From contig VTFK01000148.1 in the NCBI GenBank assembly GCA_009617715.1, positions 1,302,001 to 1,366,000 of the forward strand: a DNA stretch of 64,000 nucleotides, given 5' to 3'. Source of the stretch: Plectrocnemia conspersa. Lineage: Eukaryota > Arthropoda > Insecta > Trichoptera > Polycentropodidae. Made by a program: the position numbers and the translations under genes. This document shows, piece by piece, positions 1 to 14,200 of this stretch. Under the pieces are notes generated by a model. The model saw only the letters and a list, made by a program, of their open reading frames with translations. It did no database searches and was not told where the DNA came from. How positions within the stretch are numbered: the first letter of the stretch is position 1; every line of letters starts with the position of its first letter.

Positions 1-2400
1 AATATATTAAATGGTGTATTTTTTATTAATATGCGATAATTACGTTCAAATATATAAGCGTTAAAATTGAGACATTTTTTCGTTGCGTCTTCTACGGAAA
101 AAAACCAACATCTTCTAATGGCACATATTGTTGAGAAGTTCAAAGTATCCCTTCTGGTACTTGGCTGCATCTCTATTCATAAGCGTATATTTAAATTCAA
201 CTTTAAAGACTTATATTTTCAAGTTCAAATTGAAATATATAAGTCTTGATGCGTTTATCACATAACAGTCAAACAATGGGTAAGACAAGATAGAGCTAGA
301 GTGACGATAGTTAAAATATAATAGTATAATTTTATATTTCTATTGATCAGAGACATACATAGATTCAGTTATGTGAGATGACCCAATTGTTTCTAAAATG
401 TTGTATTTGTTAGTCATATATCTTTTTTTCAGGATTTATAAATTAAACAAAATTTAAAGTCTATAATATATACATGTGTACGTGCATCTAGTACTTATTG
501 CATATTTTAATGTTCAAAAATTCAGAAAAATTGCAATCATTATTTTTGATAATATTCATATAAAGTTGGATACAAATTATTATTCTCATTATTTATATAT
601 AAATGTGTGTGAGTGTGTGTATGTAAAATATACATTACATTTTTGTTCGTTTAACTTTTTCACCTGATAAATTTATATGTATATTTTATACCTGTTTATT
701 ATTATTATTGTAATATTTAATCATTATGGATGGGCTGAACCTAAAATCGTGATAATATTGTGCTTATGTGATTGACGCAACAATAATTGTTAAATTTTTG
801 GCTTTTTAAAAATTAAAAAAATATATTCATACGATAGAGAAATTTTATATAATGATTTATAAAATACAATATTATAAAAGACTATGTGTACTTTGGGTGT
901 ATATAAATATATCATCATATAAAATCACTCTATCCGTATAAATTTGTATTAATATATAATATATTATGATTATAATTATAACATACATATAAATCGAAAG
1001 CGGCAAATAATAATTTGAGATTTGAAAACTTTGCTGTGATAAATACAATCAAATTGTATGCAAGTCGTTTTATGATTTTTAATTATTTGTGAAACTTAAC
1101 GCAATATTGAGTACATTTTGAGCACAAAAATTCGACGTAGCATATAAATAAAAAAATTAAAATTGATGTGTGGATTATGTCAACTTTTTAAGCCGCACTC
1201 CGTTCTAACCCAATGTCAAAAGGAAGACTTCAGGCTGACCCCGTCATTGAGATGTGTTAATGTAAACAATGTATCATCTTAAAGCAAAGTATTACAAACA
1301 TAATTTGAACGCGCTATAGCGTAAAAGGGTTTAACATTGAATTCAGATATTAAAAACGATGGCCACTAATAATTTAATACAAAATCTTTTGCGACTGATT
1401 GTGAATAAAATTATAATTTAACAATTACGTAAATTTCAGTAACAGAAACGATTGTATTATTAATCAAGAATTTCAATAAAGTCAACGGTTGAGGCCCACA
1501 CAAACGCATACAACTACACATTTATTACTTTAGTTAATGTTCTTTATAGTGTTAAGTCATGTAATATTTGTTCTTAAAATAAATTATTAAAAAATAAAAT
1601 ATGTTGTATGATTTTAACTCTCACCATATTCCAAAAGCAAATTTGTGGTTGTTGATGTATCACATTGTTACTCGTAACTAGACATTATGAATGTAATGAA
1701 AAATACAAGTGCTTACAGTATCGTGAATCTCCACCTCGTAAAATTGTAATGGTCGTGCTACGTTTATAAGAAAGATGACGGAAATTAACAAATATCGTTG
1801 TCACATCAAGATGCTTACATAATGTCGTTCCACTTTTTTAGATTTTGGAGCTGCCGTGTGCCCTGTACCGCACGTATGGTAAGCGCGGCCCTGATGTACG
1901 CCAAATAGTTACATTAGAATCTATTGCGGCAGCTTAAGGTATCGTGAAGGGCATTCACCGTATAACGGTGAGGTGAGATGGGTCACGGATCATCACACCA
2001 CTTTGTCCGCAATATTTTGCAGTACACCAACTGATTGCATAATTAAATGAATTATATATTGGTGCCTGCAGCGTCTAGAATAAAACTATTACCAGTGTAA
2101 CAAACGCAGACTATCTTTGACTTGCAAGCAAATCAAAACGACATGGACTTTTGACAGTTGCAATGATCTGATATATATAAACATTCAGTTAGTGGTGCTG
2201 GATCTGAGAGATCCACGCTCGCATATTGTTATGATCACTCAACGAGTTTATGTTTGGTGGAGTCCTCCCCTTTTCTATCTTCCTACTTGGAAGAGTGCTA
2301 CATGTCACTGTATTAGTTACCTCTGCGTGGTGCATGCAGGGCCGGCCCGAGGCATAGCCCTAGGGGTGGTTTACCTTGTGTGAATCTAGATAGACTTTTT
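1..2400. other. AT-rich non-coding stretch
   Basis: I see no exon with recognisable protein similarity here. The open frames are short and low-complexity. The only non-AT patches are around 1829-1893 and 2337-2372. They carry GGGCCG-type ends that resemble termini of short inverted-repeat elements, but no complete element could be delimited. A CT-poor, TA-rich background continues to about 2400. Confidence 0.5.
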
Positions 2401-2750
2401 ATTAAGTTATAATTACATGTGACATATGGACGATTAACGGCGTGACGTATCTTCTAACTGCGGTAAAGGTGGCGCAGGTGGTGATGTCGGTAGATGATTC
2501 TCAGGGTTCTTGTGGCTGCGTGCGGCGAGTGTTAGGTGTGACTCTTCGAGCGGCTGGTGGTTCGGTAGTTCCAGGAATGATCTTCTGGTCTGTCGGTGAG
2601 GGCGCGTGGCTGGTTCCTCTGGATGACTCTGTCCGTCTCGTGGGGTGCCTCCGACCCCCTCTCTCTCTCTCTCTCTCTGCTGTCTCCGGCCGTCTGCCTT
2701 TTCTTCATCGGACTCCGGACTTATATCCTTTAGGGGTTGCACGCTTGCTG

Positions 2751-2759
2751 GCCAATCGC
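2751..2759. repeat. Target-site duplication, LINE 3' side
   Basis: GCCAATCGC, identical to 4007-4015 at the other end of the LINE. Confidence 0.7.
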
Positions 2760-4006
2760 GATTGTTATTATTTTATTAATTTATTTAGCTTAATAGCTAA
2801 TCTTTACATCTAACAAATTTACTAAACATATATAAAAATATATAAAAAATACATAACAGAAAGAAAAAATAAAAATATACAATAATAAAGACTTAATATT
2901 ATAATTTATTTCTATATGTACGAAGGTGTTTTTTTATTCCATTTATGAAACCCGTTATATTTTTGCTGTTTCGGATTTCTCTTGGAAGACTATTATATAA
3001 ATCAAAACCTCCATACATAATTCCCCTAGCCGTACTCGTTTTCTTATACTTAATTATCTTTAAATTTTCTCTATTTCTAGTATTATATTTATGTACATCT
3101 TTATTTCTTATTAAATACTTATTAAAATATTCTGGTAACATATTATTTTCTAACTTATATATAAATACTAAAACATTCATACTCAATATTTCTTGAACAT
3201 TCAACCATTCTAATCTATCAATCATACTTTTAGAATTAGTTAATCTATTTTTATTTAAGATTACTCTCATTGCCCTATTTTGTATTTTTTGCAACATTTG
3301 TTTATCTAATTTATTTAACATATTTAATAGTGTTGCACAATAATTAAAATGGGGCAATATTATACTATTGTAAATTATTTTTTTTTTGTATTTATACATA
3401 ATATATTTCTTAATCTAGATAATAAACCTATTTTTCTACTAATTTTTTTTTAATATGTAATTACAATGTTCTTTAAAATTTAATTTTGTATCAACAATTA
3501 CTCCTAAATATTTTATATTATCCACTATTTCTATACTAGAGTTATTTATTACTATTTTGGTACTAAAATCTAACACATTTTTATAATTAATAAACATACA
3601 TTTAGTTTTATTCTCATTTAATTTAAGTACATTATTCTTTAACCATATTTCTAATATACTTAATTCATTATTTAAATTATTTACAATTTCTTTAATGTTA
3701 TCACCTATGCAATACATTAATGTGTCATCCGCAAATAGATGAATTTTACATTTTTTCACGTTATTAACTATATCATTAATATACAAAACAAATAACAATG
3801 GTCCCAATTTAGACCCTTGTGGTACTCCATAAGACACTAATTTCTCTTCAGAATATACATTATTTATTTTAACTTTTATATAAGTAATTATTAAACCATC
3901 TTAAAACTATATCACTTATACCTATACTCTCCAATTTCTTTAACATTATTTTTCTGTCTATTGTTTCGAAGGCTCTCTTGAAATCCAATTGTGCATCGAT
4001 CTCCTA
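2760..4006 (-). mobile_element. 5'-truncated Jockey-like non-LTR retrotransposon (LINE)
   Basis: The 3' part of a LINE reverse transcriptase is readable on the minus strand. From about 3985 downwards it starts with DFKRAFETIDR (RT motif with the first Asp region), then after a frameshift YGVPQGSKLGPLLFVLYINDI and LFADDTLMY (the FADD active-site motif) at 3439-3840. After another break comes a C-terminal segment at 2899-3399 with the HFNYC, RNRE and PREIR stretches typical of Jockey/CR1-type elements. The 3' tail is AATAA-rich near 2762-2790. The copy is flanked by identical 9-bp GCCAATCGC duplications at 2751-2759 and 4007-4015, and it begins inside RT, so it was inserted as a 5'-truncated copy by target-primed reverse transcription. 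It is dead because of frameshifts and truncation. The exact clade is not certain. Confidence 0.85.
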
Positions 4007-4015
4007 GCCAATCGC
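4007..4015. repeat. Target-site duplication, LINE 5' side
   Basis: GCCAATCGC, identical to 2751-2759. It marks the point where the truncated LINE begins. Confidence 0.7.
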
Positions 4016-4280
4016 TGTAGTCGCTTCGTAGAACTCAAGAAATCGGATGTGCATTTTCGAAAACGAGTTTTTTCCTTGTTCAGACTTTCGAATTCTTCGG
4101 AAAGGGTTTGCGATGTGATTATTTATTGCATCCGTACCGTTTTGTCACAAAGGGATTCTCTTACCGGCTCGTGTTGTGTATCTAAAAGAAATCCCTCTTA
4201 TGAACGTTTTTGGTCAGTCATTAACAATGAGACAATTGCCCTTTTTTGTATGTGGACCTATTTGTGTGGTCGCCACAATT

Positions 4281-5022
4281 TTTTTAAATAAAAGTTTTAT
4301 GTAAACCTAGTATTAATTACTTTTATTATGAATAGATTTTTTAGTATAATTAAGATTATGAATAGTATTATTTGTTATAAAATGTGTGCATGAATGGTAA
4401 AGAAAGACATAAATGAGTTATTTGTGTTATAGGTTCTAGATGTTGAATAAGACAAATTGTGGAGAATATGGATATGACAAGGAAAGAATTGAAACACGTT
4501 ATTAAATACTTCTTTTTATTCTTACTTTTTAATAACGTTTTAAAACAGAAAGAATAATCACATAATAATATAAGATCCAGTTTTGAAACCCACACCAAAT
4601 ACACAGATAGTCGTGATAACATGCATGTTACACCATCAACAAAATATAAATATACATTTTGTACAGTCGGTGTCTATCTGCGATTTTATTTTATTTTATT
4701 AATCATTACATGTTAATGAAAGAATTGAAATCATACACAAGTATGTATATTATACTTTATAAGCAAATCATTATCAATTTTTTTCCAACCAAACATGTGC
4801 GCATGCATGATTCCTGTCCGCTTACTACACTACACTATTGAACAAAAGCAACCGAATATTACAATCTGTTACAAATAAAATGATTTATTTGTATATATTG
4901 TTTAAAAGTAGCCCATGTTAATTTAAACATTATATAATCCACGAGGGCTACTTCTCAATGCGCCACCTTAATATTATGTATATATATATATATATGTATG
5001 TGTATATATATATACATATATT

Positions 5023-5053
<31 letters not shown>

Positions 5054-8041
5054 TGGTTATGTTTAAATATACATACTTTTTAAGCTTCAGCATATCTTTT
5101 CTCTGATGTTTCACGTGTCTGTTAAGAAAAGCGTCAAATTTGTTTATATATGTATATAATAAATATATAGCTTTAAGGTCTTAAGTACAACCATTCCGTC
5201 CGTTTAAGCAGTTTCCATTTTTACTTTTTTGAAACGAACATCAAAAGTGCGGTACAAAAAATATGACATTTTTAAAGTATGTTATCAACAATTAACATTG
5301 AAAAATTTGACTAGAAACCTCGCTCAAGCGTCGTAGACGACTCAAACTATAAGATTCGGTTCAATTTGATTTAATATACATAAGTCACCTATGATTAGTG
5401 AATCTACTAACTTTTTAATACAACCACGCGTGTATCGACTGCAAGCCAATAGTATACAGTAATCCCCGGCGGAATCGTCAACGTCCAACACGCTACTCCC
5501 ACCAATTTAAAAGCTAAATAGTATCATCTTTACAAATTTCAACTATGCTATTTTATTAAGACATAAATTACACTTTCTATAAATATATTTATACATCCGG
5601 AATACTGGCACAGTTCGGTCGTGAGATTTATCACTCTACAAGTAGAAATACTATTTTGTTGGATCAAGTCTTGCGGCAATTGCTCGCTTAGCACACATTT
5701 TCGACTGGTGAAAATAAAAGTATTGTAGGTATTGATGGGATTACTGTATAACTTAAACCGTAAGGATAGGGAAGCCATTGCAGCATAAAAATGTAAAAGA
5801 TTTTATAAAACGTAATGGTGAGCAATGTTTGTTTTCAAATCTTTATTTCTGAACATTTTTTACTTTACATTGATTCATCATAACTAACATAACATAATTC
5901 GTGAAGGCTACATGATAAAAAAAATTACTAGGCTTTCAACAATAAAATGCAATAACCATCCGGCGATTCTCAGCATGGCAAAAAAATAAATGTCAATCGA
6001 GAATCACGCACAAGAAAAAAATATTTATACTAATAACAAATTTAGGCCCTTATCACTAATAAAAATCAGAGAACATCACCTAGCTCAATCGTAATTTGAC
6101 AGGAGTACATAACCTAATATGAGTTTAAAACAAACACATCACAAAGTGAGCAAAAGGAGTAAATTAACAACAACAGCATCAACATGCATTATATATAATA
6201 ATAAATATTTTCCACTTTATAATAAATAAAAATAGTGTCCATAAATTTTATTATAAAGTAATTGGGAAATAAATTCATGTAAAATGGTGCGCAAAAATAT
6301 TAATCAATAAATAATGAAAAATAAATAGCAAATAACAACCCCGCTCGGAATAATGTAAAAAATTATGCCATACCACAAAATTCAGGTCAGTCTTTTTAAA
6401 AATACTGTTTCATTCAATTTTAAAATATATAGTGTTCAATATATGTTATTCAACAATGAATGTTATTCAAAGAATAACAACAGGTTAAAGTGACTTGTGA
6501 AGGACACCGAGCGAGATTTTAAGGTAAGAACTGAACGTGACCAAAACAAATTGCTAAAATTGTTGGTAATGTTTCATATTCCCATAGGAATATTCATAAT
6601 ATAAATATATATACATAAATTGTGATATTTAAAACCGCTTCAATTATAAGTCTAATTATATAATAATAAAGTAACAAAATAATGTAAAAAAGTAAAACCA
6701 CTGGCAAAAGCTTAGTAAAATAGAATTTGAGGAGTAACTATTATAAAATGTGATTCTATTGACATCAAGTAAAATTTAACTATACATATATTTAAAAAAA
6801 ACTGGACTGGAAAATGGACAGAACTTATGTGTTAACTTGACATAAATTTGCAACAATAACGTATTTACACATATTCCCCGACATATGCGGAAAGAAAGTA
6901 TGTAGTTCGTGCAAAATAAAACATAAAAAGGGCCATCACAAGGGAAAACTCTAAGGCGTCGTGTTAAAACTAATAATAGAATCTTTATATAGTAAAATAA
7001 AGTAATTAATTTCCTTTACCCTTATAAATAGGGGATGGGCATTAAGGTTTTAAAGTAAAAAAATACAGGCAAAAATAAATTAACAACTTGACTCCTAACT
7101 AACTCCTATAAATGTATACATAGAGGCAGCAATTAAATTTCGAATAAGAAATATGTTTATATTTTCGTTATACACTCCGGATCTACACTACGAATATTTT
7201 TTTGCTTCAATGCTTTTGGATAGTTTTTTTTTTATATTTAATAAATGATTATATCCCAAGTACAGTGGTATTTAACAGCAGTTCTCACATAATTCCCTGG
7301 CATAATTTAAAACGCACTAGAAGTAGTAATAATTACATTAAAAAATTATACATATTCTAGTGCGACATTTGTTTACTTAGACCAAATTTGCAAGTCAATT
7401 GCAAATTCATGTGAGAAGGGCCGATTTATGGTTACGAATATATACACATATCACATTGATTTGTAACGATTTTCAATATATACTGTGTTAAAAATACATA
7501 AACAAAAATATATTAGTAGTTGTTTTAATTAGATTTTATTTTTGCCTTTATGATTTTCAAATTTAATTAATCTAAAACATTTTTTATTGAAAATCTCCAC
7601 AAATCGTCGTAATATATATACCGTTCAATATATATGTGAATATAGATATATACATGTTGGTATACAATCGACCATTTTAGATAGTAATAAAAATATCAAC
7701 ATCACCGTTGATGCATCAGATTTATTTATAAATTAAATTATCACAGTAAAGCACTGTTAATTGAGGTGGTATTGATGATAAGTAAATTAATTAACCTGGT
7801 ATCATTATTACGATTTTATTACCTAATTAAAATAATTGAATAGCAAAATAAATCTGAGTGCGTTTCTAAATGTATATGTCATAAAACTGCATCTTTGTTC
7901 ATTAAATGATGCACACGATGAATATGTATTTTTTTGTACGTACTCTACTAAAACTGAGGAACATCAATAACAAAACGGTCGATTATATACGCGACATGTA
8001 CACATATCGTATATAAATATAATTTATTGTTATATAGTTGA
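4281..8041. other. AT-rich region downstream of VAP, including its probable 3' UTR
   Basis: No coding similarity was seen on either strand. The part next to 8041 must hold the VAP 3' UTR. Several minus-strand AATAAA matches exist (the nearest about 20 bases past the stop codon, others near 7720), so the poly(A) site cannot be chosen by eye. A TA-rich dinucleotide tract lies at about 4977-5052. Confidence 0.5.
4977..5052. repeat. TA-rich dinucleotide microsatellite
   Basis: Nearly uninterrupted TATATA with single-base interruptions (GTATGTGTATATA and similar). It is self-complementary and has no flanking terminal repeats. Confidence 0.75.
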
Positions 8042-8218
8042 TTAAGAACCAAGCTTGCCGAACAAATAGGCGAAAATAGCCACAAGCACGAAAATCACAT
8101 AATGTAACGAGGAGAAGTCAAACGAGTCGAATCTTCCATGTTGAGTCGCCGGTGGAGTGTAAGCACTGCTCTTGTTCTCGTTACGGGATAGTTTTTGCTG
8201 CAACCGAGTTATCTCCTC
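8042..8218 (-). CDS. Vap33: VAP coding exon 7 (tail anchor)
   Basis: The acceptor TTCTTTGCAG ends at 8219, so the exon starts EEITRLQQKL directly after LREENLKLK, continuing the coiled coil. It ends with a 17-20 residue hydrophobic anchor and the short lumenal tail KLGS before TAA. The open frame continues upstream past the acceptor to 8389, but that part is intronic. Confidence 0.93.
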   Translation of the reverse strand, partial: EEITRLQQKLSRNENKSSAYTPPATQHGRFDSFDFSSLHYVIFVLVAIFAYLFGKLGS

Positions 8219-11200
8219 CTGCAAAGAATTGCGCCGGTTGAACATCAGACACTTGATAAGCACCGCAAATCGAACAAAAGAAAAATGAGCGCATCGACAA
8301 AACGCGATATACATATCGCGACAATCGCAGCAGATCTTTATATATCCTTTGTAAGAACATAAGACAGTCCTACCACAAAGCACTTTCATAATACGGAATT
8401 CGCTTTATGGCAGGACCAGCTGTGTATACCTTTAGCTTCAGATTTTCTTCCCTCAGCTTGGTCTCCTCGTCCATCATTTGTTTTAAATCGGCTGCGACCT
8501 TCTGCAATTCTCCGCCGTTACCCAATAACATAGTCTAAAATGAAGAAATACGTTCAATGTATATACGCAAATAAAATAAAATATGAGTGTATATTTTAAA
8601 TAGTACCTTGGCTGCAGACGTTTTGTTGTTATCGACAATTTTCTTCACCTTTTCTTCAGCGATTATTGGATTAGTCTCCATACCAGGAGGTTCCTAAAAT
8701 ATCAGTAACTCAGTTAAAGCATGAGATTTATCAAAAAACAATTTCAAGTATGATATATTATACTACCAAAATCTCGTTTCCTTCAACCGGCGGCATCTCA
8801 AAAACACATTTTAGTTTATAATTCATTATTTTATCCGGTGCAATCGATTTCCACTGAAACACACGACAAAATTAGCGCAGCACAACAAAAAATAAATAAA
8901 TAAGAGTAAGAAACGTACTAAGTCATCCGCAGTCATAGAACATCCCTCCGGCTCTATCATAAACTGAACCATAAACTTATGTTTGTGTTTATCACTCGCA
9001 TTAAAGTTGAACGGCTGCAGTACAACTAAAAAGTGCATATAATAATAATAATAAAAACGTTGAAACTACCATATATGAATTATCATTAAATTTACCTTGC
9101 ACTTCCACGAGCCCCTTGCCACTGATAACTCCAGAATTGGGACGGACGCAATATTTCTTTGGCGCAGTAGTCTTTAATTTATAGTAAACCTTTTTATCTG
9201 TGACATTTATCAACTTCATAAAGGATACCAGTGGTAATACAAACGGCCCTGAAAATTAACACTCTCCGTAAGGTAATGGTTTTTAAATGAGCTACAATGC
9301 ATTGTCCACAAATTAACTATAATTGTGATTGACTGTTAATTTATGAACATTGCATAAACATCATAAACTCAATTAGCACAATATAAATAGCATCATATTC
9401 ACAGTATACTTGAACATCATTCTAGTGAGATTTAACAGGTGGCATAGTTACTATCAATTGCTTTCACTTCGTATCCGGCATATATTTATAATAAATGATT
9501 CATTAAACCATTCACAAATCTTTCCTCAGTGAACACTATCCGAGTTCTTATCTCAAGATACAAATTCAAGCACAAAAAATGTACTGAAATAGTATTTTAG
9601 GAAAAATACACATGCATAAGCCAGTGATTGCACTATTCAAAATACTTCAATATGAGAAAAGTTGCTGAAACATAGGAATCCTTTATTGAAATAAGACATA
9701 ATGCTTGTCTAAGAAAACTTTTTACCAAATAGGTACCTATTTATTCACATCTTTATAAAGCGCTTAGAACGACTACGAGAGATATGGAAGGTCATTGATT
9801 TTTTACAATGATGTAAAATCGAAGTTACATTTAGACCGATATGGTGTTGTTTCAAAATGCTCAGTGAGAAAAACAAAGGCGTTAATATATATTTATACAT
9901 ACACAATCACAGTTTAAAAGTTTCAAATAATATTTTTATTTGAGCGCTTATCATTCGTTATGAAGGAAAATATGGTAAAGTACTGAATGAATACCATTTT
10001 AAGATTGACGCACTGAAAAAAAGCACAATAAAAACGCATAGCCAAAATGCATATAATATAATTAAATATTTTAAGAATTATGTAATTGAATAGTCAGTCA
10101 TAGCAATGTAAGTAGAAGTAACTTTAAAAGTTAGCATAGTATACATTTTTTTATAAAATGATCTATGAATATTTTTGATCAAAATGTAACTTACAAAATA
10201 ATCATGGCTATTCAACTGTCGATATTTCAATCACACATTTTTTAATACTGTATTGAAAAGCTAGGTATGTACATATACAGATTATCACTACATTATTGAT
10301 CTGCTTTTGAAGGAATTAGGAACTATTACATAAAATACTAATAACTAACTCATCATTTTGTACCAAACCTTTAATAAAAATATCATCCATTTCATCCTTT
10401 GATAAAAGAATACACGGGTAAGCGAACATTCTAAATGTGCAACTCTTGATGGTATGATTACAATAGATCAACATATTGTAGCTACAAATAAACAAACAGA
10501 CTGACTCATTAAGCTGTGCTAACATGGATATGGTCTCCATTTGTGCGCATAGAACAATTTATGTAAATAGAGGTGCCACGTTATACACGGCAGCATGAGG
10601 AAACATTTCAATTGAATAACCTAGTGAAAGACAATATTTAATCTGCATTTTTCTGAAGGCTTGTGCTTACATAAAAATCATAAAATAACGTTTTAAGTGT
10701 AGCTGGTATTCGATTTATTTGAATAATAGACATAAATTTATCATAACTAAGCATAGAACTAGAGAATAACATACTAGTGTACGATTGAGGATGGCATACT
10801 TATAGTAAAAGTGAAAACAATTACTTCGAAAAACAGCTGTCTGCTTTGTAAATACTGATAACGTAAAGTGGACTCTCAAAATAATGATCTAATTTAACGT
10901 AACCTATAGCAAAACCCAATATCAAATGAAACCCTTGATATTAAAAATTCAAAATACTTTGCAGCACTGTTATTTATACATTCAAGAGTTGCCGACAGGC
11001 AGTACAAATCAGGCATGCAACATGAGGGCAGAGCAATATCGTAAAATGGTCACTACACTTGCAACATGCACCAAAAAAGTTTATATAATAATCATTACAA
11101 GTGATTTAAAAATAGCAGACAATATTAAATTTCCTAAGAAAAATTGATACCTAATTTTCAAGCTTTCTCTGTAATTATAAACATTTAATGATATATGCGT

Positions 11201-14200
11201 GAAATTCAGTACAAATGTATATTTCAATTCAATTCATGCAAATCAAGTGACCTTTCCATCATAAATGACAAGTGTGATTATAGAATGTTGAATGCTGCTG
11301 CTCTAATGACTGGAGTGCAAAAATTAAGTTATATAAAATGAGCAGTCGGCCTCGAACTGTTTTTTTAATTGCCACGCAACATGTAAACAGTAGAAAACGG
11401 AGGAGACACATAAACATTGAGCATAGCAGCTAGTTTAGATTCTAGATTTCGCATGTTACTTGCAGCTGATTTAATAACCCATATCTGCTCGATACTCAAA
11501 ACACAAGGAAATCAAATATAACCTTCTCCGAGAAGATTGATAGAGTATATAATAATATTACAAAAGCTCTATCTTTTTGTTTTGTAAGATAATAGATATC
11601 CCATTGAAATTAATAATAATGAATAAAGAGCTCGGCATTGCAGGAAACCTGAATACTAGTGAATTGACTTGCCAAACGAAATCGGGAGTCATTCTAAAAG
11701 TAGGTTGTAATGTTGGTCAACCCTCTTTCTAACCGCAAAAGGGAATTGCAATGTAAAAATAGATGTATGGATAAATTTTATCAAATATAATTTATTAATA
11801 TGTGTCAGACAATACAAAATTTTGTCTCAATAACACTGATGAATCATTATTTAGCACACTGCAATAAAATATAATAGGCAGTCTCAATTTGTTCCGAACG
11901 TTGAATGTTACATGAGTCACATTCAAGACCAAGTTTCTGTATAATATTCCAATAATAAAAATTAATATCTAAGAAAGACAATCTGAGCGTTTCACATTCA
12001 GAGTCCAAAGGTGACTTTTACTAAATATGTCACTTTCCAGAATGACTAAAATGAAACTATAATATCCCTCTAAACAGTTCCCTACTTCCTTGTGAACATC
12101 AAAATACTAAAATTGTCAACCTTATCAACATTTATCATTATCGTTGTTATCAAAACACATAATCATCCGGTATTAGATAAAAATATGTTATAAATGTTGC
12201 ATGTACAAATCAAAATAATAAACCATATGTATACCTTCAATAACATTTAAAAAGTAAAAAATCAACAACTAATTCTACTAAAAAAAATTGATAAATTTTA
12301 TCTAGTCTATAAATCATAACAGGACTATATGAATATCTCACTGCAAGTAACAATATTATTTATATATTACATTAAAGATAGATGTTTAGATATTAAATCA
12401 TTCTATTGTACCTCATAATTTATCATACATTTACTAAAATATAAATATATTTTTTTTTAGTACAATCTGGCTATGAGTTTATCATACATTTACATTAAGA
12501 ATCTGATCATAATAAATAAAATATGCGGAGCAATAATTAGCATGCATATAATTAAAAGGTTGCCAGATGTCTCAATTTTTGGCTTTTCTTAAAATACTTT
12601 TTGAACATCCTAGTTTTAATTAAAATAATAAAAAAAAATCTATATTAAGAAATCTGGCAATATCAATAAATCATATATTTTTCGCATTTCTATATAGTAT
12701 ATGAGAATGAATTGTGCAATATTGAACAATTGATCAACGTAAATTTTAATATACAATAAATAGTAATTGAATAATAGACAATGATAAAATATTGACTTTC
12801 CATTAACAATAAACAAATCAATAAAACCATTACCATAGTTTATAATTTTAAACAAGCGCCATTACAGTATGATTAACTGTATCAATAAAATTAATTTGTA
12901 TAATATTACTACAATGAGACAAGATTATTTATAATATTATAAATTAATGAAACTATCTGAGTCTTTATTATCAATAATGGAATGTGAAACAAAAATCATA
13001 AATAATAATTAATCCTCAAGATCTATTGCATACTTCATGCAAAAATATATTATGACCAAAGGTGACCTCGATACCAGTATCAATATTAGCGACTCAGATG
13101 CGTCCCACGCATGATAAATTAAGTATTAATCGCGAAAAGTAACAAAATATTCATAGGTTTATATAAGTAATCAAAATCAAGATTTCTGGATTTTCATAGT
13201 TCGACCACAGCAACGTTACAACTGACATTTCAGTGACTGATTCCAAAAACTCTTATTATGTAAGTCATATCATATTGAACACTGGCAATAATAGCGAAAA
13301 TCAGTATTTTTTTACGACCAGGAAGATATAGAATGTAATCATCATTGACACTATTGACTTCAAATTGCATTTTAGGTGCTGGGCAGCTGCTTCATATCTG
13401 GTCCACAAAAGATTTATACATTAACAATAAATTTCTAAAATTTTCTAAAAAACATAGAGATATTAATATCGAAGAATTACGTATTAGTAAACATATAAAT
13501 ATCAAAAATATTTTCAATAATATATTTTTCATTAGACCCCGCCCTTTATAAACTGATATTTCAACATTTAATCCAGATCGATTTTTAAAAATTTGGGAGC
13601 CTCTGTTCTAGAGACGGGATCAAGAAAAAATGCAATTAAAATGACTGAGGTTGCTAAAATTCGATTCATCGACTTTTGCTAATTTGTCTAGAATTGGCGT
13701 ATCCCATGTCATCATTGAAGAATGAATCGAATAATTTTTTAGTGAGCTGTGTTTAGTTTTAATCAAAACATGTTTAATTAGACCCTTGATTTTCTTGTTA
13801 TTTCTAAATGGTTAAGAAACCTTAAATATAGAAAGAGAAGAATTAATATTGAAGAGAATAAAGTAAGGTATTGATTATAGAAAATCTGGGTCAATGATAT
13901 ATATGTATGTGCAAGAATTTTATTTTTCTTCAAAAGCAACATGGAAGAGCTTGATTCTTTTAATGGGAACAAAAGGAATGGAAAATGGATGGAACAAATT
14001 AAGAATGCAACATTCGTAATAATGACATAAATGTTTAAATCTACTGAGTTTATTGATGCACACAAGAATGGCATTGCACTATTGTGTGCACTGGTGCCTG
14101 GCAGTTAAAAAATTTCGTATGCACCATCAGTCACTTCCATGGTAAGATTTAACATCAAATGTGCTTGACATGGTGTCTTCCAATTATAGCATACATAACA

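Larger units (their letters stand above)
2417..4280. repeat. GC-richer repeat-like segment split by a LINE insertion
   Basis: The stretches 2417-2750 and 4016-4280 are richer in GC than the surroundings and lie on either side of a LINE insertion that has target duplications. Removing the LINE (2760-4006) and one duplication joins them into about 0.6 kb of contiguous sequence. The outer ends read TGTGAC on the left and GCCACA on the right, which would fit a solo LTR (TG...CA), but I see no flanking target duplication. A (CT)n run lies at about 2657-2679. The 102-codon minus-strand frame at 2434-2742 is basic and proline-rich with no recognised domain. The LTR reading is an inference; it could be any older repeat or a non-coding exon. 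Confidence 0.3.

Noticed and set aside
2434..2813. Two opposed ORFs (102 and 123 codons) as genes
   Set aside because: They mirror each other in a GC-rich repeat-like segment, include a simple CT repeat and show no domain.
8219..8389. Extended ORF upstream of VAP exon 7
   Set aside because: It reads through the intron. The TTCTTTGCAG acceptor joins the coiled coil exactly, and the extension has no similarity to the family.
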